Part shown: in pieces, positions 10,356 to 20,329 of the stretch | How positions within the stretch are numbered: the first letter of the stretch is position 1 | Layout: every line of letters starts with the position of its first letter | DNA from: Liopterus haemorrhoidalis | Taxonomy: Eukaryota > Arthropoda > Insecta > Coleoptera > Dytiscidae | Assembly (NCBI GenBank): GCA_963971575.1 | Contig: OZ020616.1 | Coordinates: 20,875,713 to 20,939,712, forward strand | Length of the DNA stretch: 64,000 bases | Reading direction: 5' to 3' | Notes under the pieces: generated by a model | The model's database searches: none | What the model saw: the letters and a program-made list of their open reading frames with translations, nothing else | Told to the model about the DNA's origin: nothing | Translations under genes and position numbers: made by a program

Positions 10356-13050
10356 CCTTTATTCAACTTAAAGTAATTTACAAGTTATGTCAAAAAAAAG
10401 AGTATATGAAAACAATGTTTACAAGAAAACAGTTATTTAAAAATACAATAAATACAAGTTATTCATTTAGAAATTCTTGAACAGAATAGTAGGCTTGTTT
10501 GGCAAGGAATTTTTTAAAAATATATTTGAATTTTTTCGCATTTATATTTCTATCATGGGCTGGGATTTTATTGAAAATATTGAATCCAATATTCATCCTT
10601 CTCGTAACTTCCAGTCGTGATTGTGGCACAGTTAAATTTTCTTTGGATCTTATGTTGTGAATATGCGATTCTTTGCGCATACAAAGATTTCCACATATTT
10701 TCTTTATTTCCGTGGCTTGCAGAAATATGAACTGCGCATAAAGCGTAAGTATATTCAGCTCCTTGAAAATTGGTCTGCAGGATGCTGTTTTTGGTGCATT
10801 TACAATGGCCCTGACTGCTTTCTTCTGAAGTAGAAATATCATTTCTGCCTTTGGTGAACTTCCCCAGATTGACAATCCATAGGCCATGACTGAATGAAAT
10901 AACGAATAGTATGTTGTTTGTGCTAATTTTTGATTCGATATCTTCCTTACTCGTCGTATGGCATAAATGGCTTTGTTTAATTTTCCACTTAATCTATCGA
11001 TGTGACATTTCCATGTTAATCCAGAATCCCAACGTAGGCCCAGAAAGTCTCCGGTGTCGGACCTGGGATTTCTTCTGTTGGATGTGAAGATCATGCTCTT
11101 AGTTTTCTCTTTGTTCAAATGCAGATTATTTACCTCAAACCATTCGATCGCTTCCAAGTTTGCGGTAGCAGCCTTAATTGACAGTATGTCGTCATCTTTG
11201 TCGTTTACGACTAATGTTGTGTCATCTGCATAAAGTAAGGAATCACATGACAGATTACAAGGCAAGTCATTTATATAAATGATAAATAACAAAGGCCCCA
11301 GAATACTTCCTTGGGGAATTCCTGATTTGATGTAACAAGGGTCACTTCTTACCGAATTTTGTGCAACAATCTGAATGCGATTGACCAGATAAGATGTTAT
11401 AAATCGAAGAGCTGTACCTCTGATACCATAATATTCTATTTTTTCTAGTAGTATACTATGTGACATATGATCAAAGGCTTTGCTAAGATCACAAAGCTGG
11501 ACCGAACATTCTTCTTTGTTTTCAAGGGCGTTACAAATGGTTTTAATTAACATCGTTGATGCGTCGATTGTACTTTTATTTAATCTGTAGCCATATTGCT
11601 GATTTGAAAGATAGTTATGTTTCTCAAAGAATTGTGTCAACTGAGTCGTGACAACAGATTCCAAAATCTTGGAGAAAACTGGTAGAATTGATATGGGTCT
11701 ATAATTCTCAGGTAGAGTTGGGTCACCTTTCTTATAAATCGGTCTTACTTTAGCCACCTTCATGTTGTCTGGAACCACCCCTTCTTCAAGGCATTTATTA
11801 ACGATGTTGCAAAGTGGATCTGCTATATCTGTATGAATCAGTTTCACGAGTTTACAGTCGAGATCAAAAATATCTTTGGTTATTTTTGGTTTCATATTTG
11901 TTATGATTGTTTCAATCTCGGTAGGTGTTACGGGATTGAAGAAGATAGATGCACCATTTACCGGTTGTTTTTTTAAGAAATGAGTCGGTGAATAATTAAT
12001 ATTTGGACTACTGATATTGCTAATATTTCCTACTGCCGAAAAAAAAGCTTGAAACGAAGAGGAATCTGGGGCATTCGGATACTCAACTTTTTTCTTTCGA
12101 CCTGTCTCGTGATTAATAATGTGCCATATAGCCTTTTGTTTGTTAGCGGCTGTTTCAATTAGTTCTAAATTTCTACATGATCGTTCGACGCTTAGGTGGT
12201 TTAAATACTTCTTCTTGTAACTGGTATATGTACTTTTCAAGGCAGAGTTTCTTGTTTGGTTATAAGCATCATGTAAAAGACCAAGGGTTTCTTTCATTTG
12301 CCTAGTTACTTCAGTGATAGCTATTTTGTGCCCGCTGTGCGTTTTTGTTTTGATTGGAAAACATGTTTCGTGGGCAGTTAATATAATGCGCAGAAAATTA
12401 TCGAATTTTTTATTCGGGTCGTTTTGATCATATACGGCACTCCACGTCTCCTGTTGTATAGCAGCAATGAATTTAAGTTTATTTTTATTTGAATATAATC
12501 TTTGAGGATTGGCATTTTGATCGTCAGTGTTACGAATGGGCATATAGATCATTGGAGCATCATGATCAGAAATATGTGTTGCATAGACAAATGTATTGTA
12601 ATTTGTAATATTCGTAAAAATGTTATCAAGACATCTTTGTTGCCTTGTTGGTTCATGTATGGTTTGTTTTAAGCCATAATTAATTAAGGTATCTACTACT
12701 ATATTTGTGCTGTTACATTTAGTGAGAAAGTCAACATTGAAGTCTCCAGTGACAATAATCTTTATGTTATCATTATATTCCATGAAAATATAATGGAGAG
12801 CATCTTCCAACACCGAGATGAATTCGTACAAATTAGAGTCAGGTGATCTGTATAATGCTAATATAAGCATATTCAGATGTGGCAAAAAGTTTGCTGTCAT
12901 TTCACAATTTTTTTCTACCGATAGTGAATTAATTTGTTCAATAAGAGTTCCTTTGATATTGTTTTTAGCATATATACAAACACCGCCATGTATATATTTA
13001 TGTCTTACATAGTTGCTCATCATTGCATAATTCTTCATAAGACAGACTAT
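10319..13050 (-). mobile_element. 5'-truncated CR1/Jockey-group retrotransposon A
   Basis: On the minus strand the element ends in an (ATT)n tail (plus-strand ATA/AAT run at 10318-10357), typical of CR1-like and some Jockey-group elements. It is inserted antisense in the RT-RNase H linker of I-element A. At the 5' side a 14-bp sequence ATAAGACAGACTAT occurs twice in a row (13037-13050 and 13051-13064), perhaps created on insertion. The endonuclease start is missing, so the copy is 5'-truncated. Confidence 0.88.
10459..13038 (-). CDS. CR1/Jockey-group ORF2: partial endonuclease plus RT, 859 aa open frame
   Basis: One uninterrupted frame encodes most of a non-LTR polyprotein. The APE endonuclease is entered after its first catalytic motifs: HGGVCIYAK, then VTGDFNVDF (about residues 96-104) and ISDHDAPMI. 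The RT follows with NYRPISILPVFSKILE, VQLCDLSKAFDHM, SGIPQGSILGPLLF and catalytic YADD (plus-strand 11221-11232). The C-terminal part contains YGLSIWG, typical of the thumb region. There is no RNase H. The first Met at 13038 is only the first in the remaining frame; the true start was lost by 5' truncation. It is the least damaged large protein in the window. A complete endonuclease is absent, so the copy itself is probably not competent. Confidence 0.92.
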   Translation of the reverse strand: MKNYAMMSNYVRHKYIHGGVCIYAKNNIKGTLIEQINSLSVEKNCEMTANFLPHLNMLILALYRSPDSNLYEFISVLEDALHYIFMEYNDNIKIIVTGDFNVDFLTKCNSTNIVVDTLINYGLKQTIHEPTRQQRCLDNIFTNITNYNTFVYATHISDHDAPMIYMPIRNTDDQNANPQRLYSNKNKLKFIAAIQQETWSAVYDQNDPNKKFDNFLRIILTAHETCFPIKTKTHSGHKIAITEVTRQMKETLGLLHDAYNQTRNSALKSTYTSYKKKYLNHLSVERSCRNLELIETAANKQKAIWHIINHETGRKKKVEYPNAPDSSSFQAFFSAVGNISNISSPNINYSPTHFLKKQPVNGASIFFNPVTPTEIETIITNMKPKITKDIFDLDCKLVKLIHTDIADPLCNIVNKCLEEGVVPDNMKVAKVRPIYKKGDPTLPENYRPISILPVFSKILESVVTTQLTQFFEKHNYLSNQQYGYRLNKSTIDASTMLIKTICNALENKEECSVQLCDLSKAFDHMSHSILLEKIEYYGIRGTALRFITSYLVNRIQIVAQNSVRSDPCYIKSGIPQGSILGPLLFIIYINDLPCNLSCDSLLYADDTTLVVNDKDDDILSIKAATANLEAIEWFEVNNLHLNKEKTKSMIFTSNRRNPRSDTGDFLGLRWDSGLTWKCHIDRLSGKLNKAIYAIRRVRKISNQKLAQTTYYSLFHSVMAYGLSIWGSSPKAEMIFLLQKKAVRAIVNAPKTASCRPIFKELNILTLYAQFIFLQATEIKKICGNLCMRKESHIHNIRSKENLTVPQSRLEVTRRMNIGFNIFNKIPAHDRNINAKKFKYIFKKFLAKQAYYSVQEFLNE

Positions 13051-14517
13051 ATAAGACAGACTATAAAAAAATGTCAGCCATCAATAAATATGCTAAGGAT
13101 AATTTCAAAGAAAAAATGGGGAGCCGACCCAGTAACAGCTTTAACCTTTTATAGGTCCAGAATCAGAGCCATTATAGATTACGGGTCTATTTTGTACGGA
13201 TCAGCATCGGGAAGTATTTTAGAGACTTTAAATAAAATTCAATACAAAAGTCTGAGACTCTGTATAGGAGCTATGCAGTCCACGCCAACTCATAGTTTAT
13301 TAGTAGAATGCCATGAGCCTCCCTTAAATATCAGACGAAATCTTCTGTCAAGTAAGTTCTGGCTTCATGTATGCACCAACCAATCACACCCGCTATCCAT
13401 CAAACTTGTAAATTTAGTCACAAAATGCTTAACATTCACATACTGGCAACATAAGAACTTACCACCACTAGTTAATGCATTTTTAAATATTACAGAACTA
13501 AATCAATTACCTGAAGCTACACACAGTGTCACATGTTTTTTATACCCACTAAGATATTCACTGCCTAATAATTTTACGGACGAAGACGCAAATGTAAAAG
13601 ACAATAGACACATAACAGAACTCAAAACAAAATATAATGACCCATATGAATTATATACAGACGGTTCGAAAACAACAGACGGTACCGGATTTGCAATATA
13701 CGATCATCAAAAAAACAAAAACGTTTTATTCAAAACTGACTATAATTTAAACATCTTCCATATTGAACTAATAGCTATCCTATACGCCACAAAATACTTA
13801 ACTGAAAATACATTAAATACATCATCGGCAATAATACTTAGAGACAGCCTAAGTGCTATACAAAAAATCAGATTCCCAGGTCTAACAAATAACCCCACAA
13901 TATTATATGAAATTTTAGAAAATATCAATAAACTTAAAAATAACAAAAATATTAGTGTTAAAATAATTTGGGTAAAAGGTCACTCTGATGTCATAGGAAA
14001 TATAATTGCAGACAATAACGCGAAATTAGCAATTACTGAAGGGGAACATGTACAGGTAGCGCATTTAACAAACGAAATCTACGCGCAGGTAAAGCAAAAT
14101 AACTACAAAATATGGCAGCAACAATTTATTACCACCTCTCAAGAAAACGGAATAAAATATTTCAATATTCAAAAAACCGTCAAAAAGACCTGGCTATATA
14201 ACACAAATATCCCTCGTAAATATGTAACAGCAATCTCGAGAATGAGATTTAACCACACTATGTGTCCAGATCACCTATACAGACTTAAAATGATAAACAC
14301 CAACATATGTCCCTGCTCACAAGACCAAATAGCAGACCTAAATCACTTATTCTTCTCCTGTATCATGTATAAAACACAACAAAATTATCTATTCAAATCA
14401 CTCATAGAAAATAATATAGCTCTCCCTACAAGCATTTATATAGCTTTAGCTACAAATAATGAGAAAATTAATTACGCAATTTACGAGTACCTAAAAAACT
14501 GTAACCTATATGTATAA

Positions 14518-14955
14518 ATAATAATCGCAACCTGATCAACGTATCTCAAGTATTCCGACCCAAAATCTTATGGCATAGGGTAGACAGGCATTACTAACTG
14601 CATTCTCTTTTGTAAGACCAGCCCATGGGCCCCCTCCCAGTGTACTCGCGGTCCTGCTGTGACGGCCCTCACTAGCAACATCCCCGTCCTTAAAAAAAAA
14701 AAAAAACAAAATTGTGTTTTTCATTGAGGGAGTTAGCGTCATGAGACTAGGGTTCGGAATCTAAAGATACGATTAAATAATAATTAATTCAAACATAAAA
14801 TCTGCCATGAAATCTCACAAATCAAAACAAAATTATAATAAGAGATTATAAATTGAATTATACCATAAAAACTTATATACAAAATTTCGAAAAAACATAA
14901 ATAGCTCCAGACCAAGCCTTAGCTGCAAAGGTCCGAAAACAAAAAACAAAAAAAA
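14518..14955 (+). other. 3' UTR and A-rich tail of I-element A
   Basis: Non-coding sequence between the RNase H stop and the target duplication. It holds an internal A15 run at about 14692-14706 and an A/C-rich final tail at about 14937-14957. The internal A run followed by more than 200 bp of further sequence is odd. It may mark an older poly-A end with an extra piece joined downstream. Confidence 0.7.
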
Positions 14956-14966
14956 AACCCCTAAAG

Positions 14967-17060
14967 GGGTGGATCTACAATCAGGGTGAATTATACATCC
15001 CGTCGTATTTCCTGTGTTCATTAGTTGCAGCATTACTTTTTGGCACATAGGTGTCTTTTTAAAATATCTCGAAACGGGTTTGACAGTTTTTTAAAATTTC
15101 ACCCCTAAGGGTTGAAAAGGGGTGAATTGTGTTTTCAAGGATGCCTTAATATCTCTTAGGGCCAATAAGATATTGACTTGCTTTTTGATTACAAAGATTA
15201 CCCATACAAATACCGAAAAATATATTTCAGGATTTTGTTCTAATCAACCCCTAAAGGTGGATCTACAATCGGGGTAAATTATACATCCCGTCGTATTCCC
15301 TGTGTTTATTGAGATATAAGGTTTCTTTTTGGCACATAGGCGTCTTTTTAAAATATCTCGAAATGGTTTTGACAACTTTTTTAAATTTAACCCCTAAAGG
15401 GCGAAAAGGGGTGAAATGTGATTTCAAGGATTGTTTAATATTTTTTAACATCAATAAGACATCGACTTGGTTTTTGCTTACAAAAACTACCCTTGCAAAT
15501 ACCGAAAAACCAATTTTTTGATTTTGTCCTAATTAACCCCTTAAGAGGTGGATCTGCAATCGGGGTGAATTATACATCCCTCCGTATTTCCTGTGTTCGT
15601 TTAGTTGCAACATTACTTTTTGGCACATAGGTATCTTTTTAAAATATCTCGAAATAGTTTTGACATTTTTTTAAAATTACCCCCTAAAGGGTGAAAAGGG
15701 ATGAATTGTGATTTCAAAGATTCCGTAATATCTCTTAGGACCAATAAGATATCGACTTGCTTTTTGCTTACGAAGATTACCCATACAAATACTGAAAAAC
15801 TTATTTCAGGATTTGGTCCTAATCAACCCCTAAAGGGATGGGTCTACAATCAAGGTGAATTATACATCCCATCGTATTCCCTGTGTTTGTTGAGTTATAA
15901 GGTTTCTTTTTGGCACATAGGCGTATTTTTTAAATATCTCGAAATGTTTTGACAATTTTTTTAAATTTAATCCCTAAAGGGTAAAAAGGGGTAAAATGTG
16001 TTTTCAAGGATTGTTTAACATTTTTTAGGACCAATAAGATATCTACTTGGTTTTTGCTTACAAAAACTACCCATGCAAATACCGAAAAACCAACTTTTGG
16101 ATTTTGTCCTAATCAACCCCTTAAGGGGTGGATCTACAATCGGGATGAATTATACATCCCGTCGCATTTCCTGTGTTCGTTTAGTTGCAACATTACTTTT
16201 TGGCACATAGGTGTTTTTTTTTTAATATCTCGAAATGATTTTGACATTTTTTTTTTAATTTAACCCCTTAAGGGTGAAAAGGGGTGAAATGTGATTTCAG
16301 TAATTCCTTAATTCTTTTAGGACCAATAAGATATCGAGTTGGTGTTTGCTTACAAAAATTATCCATACAAATGCCGAAAAACTTATTTCAGGATTACGTC
16401 CTAATCAACCCCTAAAGGGGTGATTCTACAAACGGGGTAGATTATACATCGCGTCGTATTTCCTGTGTTTATTTAAAATGCCTCGAAATGGTTTTAACAG
16501 TTTTTTACCTTTAACAAATATCACCCCTAAAGGGTGAAAAGAGGGAATTGTGATTTCAAGGACGCCTTAATATCTTCTAGGATCAATAAGATATAGACTT
16601 GGTTTTTGCTTATAAAGATTACCCATACAAATGCCGAAAAATGTATTTCAGGATTTTATCTTAATCAACCCCTAAAGGGGTGAATCTACATTCGAGGTGA
16701 ATTATAGAACCCTTTGTATTTCCAGCGGTTGTTGAGTTATAACATTCCATTTTGGCATATATTTTTCACAGTTTGACAGTTTTCTTTCACTCCTAAAGGG
16801 TAAATTAGTATTTTTTTGTTAAAAATAAAAAATTCGGAGAGTACATTTTTCAGTATGAAGTAAGAACCCACTAAGAAAGGATTTTTTCAAGTTCGACCCC
16901 TATCTGGTGAAAAGGTGTAAAATGTTTTTTCACGGGTTCCTCAATATTTCTTAGGACAGATGAGATATCGACTAGATTTTTTGTTACAAAGGTTACCCAT
17001 AGACAAGTTTAAAAACAAACTGCGGATTTTATGCCAATGAGACCGTCAATATACCGTAGC
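14967..17060. repeat. Helitron satellite array, right part
   Basis: The same ~290-bp units resume in register (landmark GGCACATAG near 15042, 15331, 15622, 15912 and 16202; degenerate near 16754). Later units are truncated or diverged. The final unit regains the GGAGAGTACATTTT segment (about 16837) seen at the array start, then leads to the Helitron 3' hairpin. Confidence 0.92.
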
Positions 17061-17106
17061 GAAGCACGGGTTTTCAGCTAGTATATTAATAATTACAACT
17101 TAATGC

Positions 17107-17904
17107 AATACATGAGCTTGATGATCTGTACAGATCTCAGCGATATTGGGACGAATAAATGATGAAGCTACACGCATTTCTTCTTCTAAATTCCCTAGTA
17201 TCTCGCGTTTGTTTTTCTTTATATTAACCATAGTTGAAAATCATGGTTCGCAAAGATGTGACGTGGAAGAAGCGACGTCAATTCTTCTTCTTCTTTTAAA
17301 GTAAAACTAGAAAATCCGGAAGAAAGAAACGGGTTTCTTATCTAATCTTATTGTTCTGTGTTTAACAATGGAAAATATTTTTCAAATTTTTCTTCTATTG
17401 TTGATAAATGTTCCATTATTAAAGAAACGATTGCCTCGTTGGTACTTTGCACAGAGGGGAACATTTCTGTTTCTCTCTATTACGTGTCTTTTCCATAATA
17501 ACACTCTTTTTTTTTCATTGCACATAATTTGTCAGTCGATGTAAGTATGTTTTCATCCTTTCCTTGCATACTTATATTGACAGTATTAAAGTAATCAAAA
17601 ATATCAGCCAAATACGCCAAATTATTGCTCCAATCATCATTTTTTAAATACTATATAAAAGTTTTACGATTATCAAAAAAACTTATTTAAAAAAAAAAAA
17701 CAAGTACAACCCCCTCACTTCGGTATGAAGAAGTAAACACACATAATCTGCTTCCATCGATGAACAAAGTTCTTTGAAAATTCGGCTTTTCATCGGTTTC
17801 ATTTTAATAAAATTAACCATAGTAACTACTTGATCAAATACTTTGTTTAATTTCTTGGGCATACGTGTAAATTTTACATTGAATTGATTTTTATTTGCAA
17901 ACAA
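17107..17904 (-). pseudogene. hAT transposase (SCAND3/ZBED5-like), decayed
   Basis: On the minus strand the frame starting at 17904 reads KVFDQVVTMVNFIK, then SRIFKELCSSM and LLLHTEVRG, the conserved core of hAT transposases related to domesticated SCAND3/ZBED5-type proteins. After a poly-A stretch (17687-17700) and a stop, further minus-strand pieces match the same protein order: YLADIFDYFNT, SMQGKDENIL, then LLWKRHV. The DNA-binding zinc finger and the C-terminal dimerisation region are missing or unreadable, and stops are frequent. It belongs to the hAT whose ends lie at 3964 and 17963. Confidence 0.8.
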
Positions 17905-18039
17905 TTTTTAATTGAATTACACATTTGATTTTGAACACGTGGAACACGCTTTGAGAACCAAGGCCTTACACTACTGTTTTAATTTCAATCGATTTTTCAA
18001 TATTTTTATTATGTAAGGATATAAAACGTTTATACCGTA

Positions 18040-18444
18040 CAGGCTATTCCAAACGTTTAGGTGGAACTAAATGGGAATTTCGATCTTTTAGGTTGTCACG
18101 AGAAGGGACCTTGCTTGGGTTATTTCATTTTTGACGTTGGCATGTGAAAACTTTAGATTCCAACAGTGAAACCATGGAAACGAATGACATGTGTCAAAAA
18201 TAAAATACTTATTCACATTCTTTAATGACAAAAAAAAAAAAAAAAAAATGGGAAATTTGTATTAAAAATGACACAATATATCAAAATATAAAGAAAATAT
18301 AACAAAATATAAAGAAAACCTTAACCAAAAAATGTGTCTTATAAGTATGATTTACAAATCTTAAACGGCCAAAAAGCACGATTTAAACGATGCAAGTAAG
18401 TAGATTGCAAAATCTAGTTCCGCCTAATCGTTTGGAATAGCCTA
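18040..18444 (+). mobile_element. TA-flanked TIR element, copy 2 (405 bp)
   Basis: It starts CAGGCTATTCCAAACG and ends CGTTTGGAATAGCCTA, flanked by TA. It shares subterminal sequence with copy 1 (2016-3953) in reverse orientation and lacks copy 1's nested MITEs. No coding capacity. Confidence 0.8.
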
Positions 18445-18661
18445 TATGTCCTTTTTCGACTTGCAACATAGAGTTTTCTCATGTTAAATTTTCCATTGCA
18501 TATTCTATCTTTACTATCAGTTTTAGACAAAAACTTTATTAACAAAATTTTTTCAATATTTTAGTCCCAACACATCGTGCCTAATTTTAAATAAAAAAAT
18601 ACCCCATTTTTTTTAAAAAATGGCACACAATATTTTTTGTATTCATATCTGAAAATAATAG

Positions 18662-18972
18662 TTGCCGTGGCTCCGTGGTAAGACGATTGCCTACGGAGCA
18701 CAGGGATGCTGGTTCGATACCTTCCACCTCCTTCGAATTTTTATCTTCTGAAATTGTGCAGTCAGCTCTGGGGTCGACTCAGCCTCAAGTATTTAATACT
18801 TATAAATGATTAACTGTTCATTCAGGGATAATAGGACCGATTGAACCGTCACACTGACCACGTGGCTTTCGTATCTATGACAGGCGGTCTAGAAACGGAG
18901 AACTTACCTTCTCTGCCCCTTACACGCCTATCTAGGCGTTGGGAACCTATTATTTTTTTTATTTTTTATTTT
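18662..18972 (+). mobile_element. tRNA-derived SINE with 17-bp TSD
   Basis: A polymerase III A-box-like sequence TGGCTCCGTGGT (18668) and B box GGTTCGATACC (18711-18721) lie at tRNA spacing. A ~230-bp unrelated body and a T-rich 3' end follow. The 17-bp target duplication ATATCTGAAAATAATAG (18645-18661) recurs at 18973-18989 with one mismatch. The head does not fold into a full tRNA acceptor stem, so this is a SINE and not a tRNA gene. The partner LINE is unknown. Confidence 0.88.
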
Positions 18973-18989
18973 ATATCTGAAAATAAGAG

Positions 18990-19442
18990 TGACATGGACA
19001 AATGAAAATCAAACTTCAAACAAAGTTTATTTTCAAGTTAAACATAAATTTACAAAATAAGTAAGTTGTAAGTTTGTAAGAACAAACTAAGAGGAAATTT
19101 TGTTTTCAACAGTTTGCACCTTTGAAACTGTATGTCATGTTGGTATTACAGAAAAATAAATTGAAAAGTCAGATTATATGGTTATATTGTAAAACAGGCT
19201 TTACAGTTTTGGGTTATGTTTGTATTATTTCATTTAAAAAAATATCATTTTTTTATGTATGGTCACAAGTAAAAATCGCAAGGGTTTAAATCTGATGATC
19301 TTGGAGGCCAAAATATTTCACCTCCTCTTCCAATCCACTTATTTGGAAATGTAAAATTTAAATATTCTTTTCCACTGTAGAGTAAATCGTCCCTTAATAT
19401 CGAAACCAAATTCTTTCTTAAAACTAAGCATTTGTATAATTA
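18990..19442. other. AT-rich spacer, no gene seen
   Basis: No open frame, RNA gene or clear repeat end is visible. Between the MITE at 18444 and the SINE there is also about 200 bp of unassigned AT-rich DNA. Confidence 0.4.
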
Positions 19443-19450
19443 GTTCATCC

Positions 19451-19950
19451 CAGTGATAAAATAACGTTTTAAATCGTTACGTTATTGTATAACGTTATTT
19501 ATTTTTTGTTTTCGTTACATAAAGATATAAATAACGTTAAAAATGAATTATTATGTTATATAACGTTACGTAAATAATGTTGTATACGTTAAAAATAATT
19601 TTTATTTGTAACTCTGAAATTACCCATATTTCGGATTTGTTTTGGTGGTAAATATCAAATTATACTTACTTATCGTGTTGAAATCTGGTTGAAAACTGTT
19701 TTGAGGAAATATAAAAGTCTACGAAAATGGAAACTTTCTTGAAATCACAATATATTTATTCAATACAAATGAAACATTTAAAAAATATTTTTATAACGTT
19801 AGTAAAATAACGTGACAAAATAACTTTTAAATCGTTATAGGTTAGTATAACGTTATAAACGTTATAAAAATATCGTTACGTTATTGTATTAGAAATTATA
19901 GTTGAATAGTTATTATAACGTTATCGGGTACGTGACGTTATCCATCCCTG
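19451..19950. mobile_element. hAT MITE rich in AACGTTAT palindromes
   Basis: The ends are CAGTGATAAAATAACG and the complement of CAGGGATGGATAACG. The 8-bp duplication is GTTCATCC (19443-19450) versus GTTTATCC (19951-19958), 7 of 8 matching. The body contains many AACGTTAT/ATAACGTT palindromes, probably transposase-binding subterminal repeats. Confidence 0.85.
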
Positions 19951-20329
19951 GTTTATCCGAGGCTATTGGTCGGCTAATTACACTGATAAACACACTATGT
20001 GTGACATGGCAATTTTTAAGTATTTCTGATGAAAACAGAATTGTTCTATCACCCATAGATTTTCTGTAACACGCAAATTTATATTTTACAATATGCAACA
20101 TTTTACATATTGCGTCAATTCACGACGGGTATCTGCGGTGACTAATACAACTGTTTAAGCACAATTTATTCTTGTTTATCAGGTCTAAAGTACACTTCAA
20201 AATAGATTGTGCCCATTAGTAAACTACAGGTATCCGAATCTGTAGCATTTTCTATGTCGTGATTAGTGACTGGTAATTTTTTTGAGTTTTAAGTAATTTA
20301 CTATACAGAAGGAGTGGCCACTACGTCAC

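Larger units (their letters stand above)
8301..14517 (+). pseudogene. I-element A ORF2: APE endonuclease, RT, RNase H (broken)
   Basis: ORF2 encodes the target-primed reverse transcription enzyme. The endonuclease starts at 8301 (MDIGNILQWNCRS), has SETW and LAGDFNCHHGAWG, then ends prematurely at 8848 after NDGSPTLLT. The His-Asp end of the domain is lost to a deletion, and an open frame resumes at once in another phase. RT motifs follow: SYRPIALSSCLLK, AIFLDIKGAYDNV, GLAQGSVLSPVLF and the catalytic YADD at 10051-10062. The CR1-group insertion splits the gene at 10319-13050; the same frame continues with KKWGADPVT. RNase H keeps its acidic set: YTDGSK (near 13653), a glutamate in HIELIAILYAT, RDSLSA, and KGHSD with a later Asp. 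The endonuclease deletion plus the insertion make it inactive. Confidence 0.92.
5479..14955 (+). mobile_element. I-clade non-LTR retrotransposon A (with two insertions)
   Basis: It starts CATTCAATTAGCAGAG and ends in an A-rich tail. The 11-bp sequence AACCCCTAAAG occurs at 5468-5478 and 14956-14966. Array phase is kept across the insertion, so this is the target duplication and not chance. Net length after removing the two insertions is about 5.7 kb, close to known I factors. Gene order is 5' UTR, ORF1 (gag-like, zinc knuckles), ORF2 (APE endonuclease, reverse transcriptase, RNase H), 3' UTR. RNase H downstream of the RT is typical of the I group. Confidence 0.93.
4270..17081 (+). mobile_element. 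Non-autonomous Helitron with ~290-bp repeat array
   Basis: The 5' end is TCTATATATATATAAAAGGC preceded by A (4269). The 3' end is CAGCTAG followed by T (17082), so the insertion lies between A and T without duplication, as is standard for Helitrons. A hairpin CCGTAGCGAAGCACGG (stem with one bulge) lies a few bases before the terminal CTAG. No Rep/helicase is visible. Without the I-clade insertion it is about 3.3 kb, most of it tandem repeats. A second copy in the opposite orientation lies at 59394-62001 with the same TC-TATATA start and the same hairpin/CTAG end, which confirms both boundaries. The Helitron call is inferred from the ends; related Helentron or other rolling-circle types are possible. 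Confidence 0.85.
3964..17963 (-). mobile_element. hAT element split by a 12.8-kb Helitron, TSD CCTTACAC
   Basis: The left end is CCTTGGTTCTCAAACTTTTT and the right end is its near complement TTGAGAACCAAGG. A perfect 8-bp duplication CCTTACAC is at 3956-3963 and 17964-17971. After subtracting the Helitron only about 1.2 kb remains, including a decayed transposase on the minus strand (17107-17904). This is the outer layer of the first nest. Confidence 0.9.

Noticed and set aside
4383..17060. Regular repeats that might suggest a CRISPR-like array
   Set aside because: Units are ~290 bp, contiguous and diverged along their whole length, with no short repeat/unique spacer structure, and they sit inside a eukaryotic Helitron-type element.
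18662..18735. Possible tRNA gene (A and B boxes present)
   Set aside because: The ends do not pair into an acceptor stem, a 230-bp unrelated body follows, and a 17-bp target duplication brackets the whole unit; it is a SINE.
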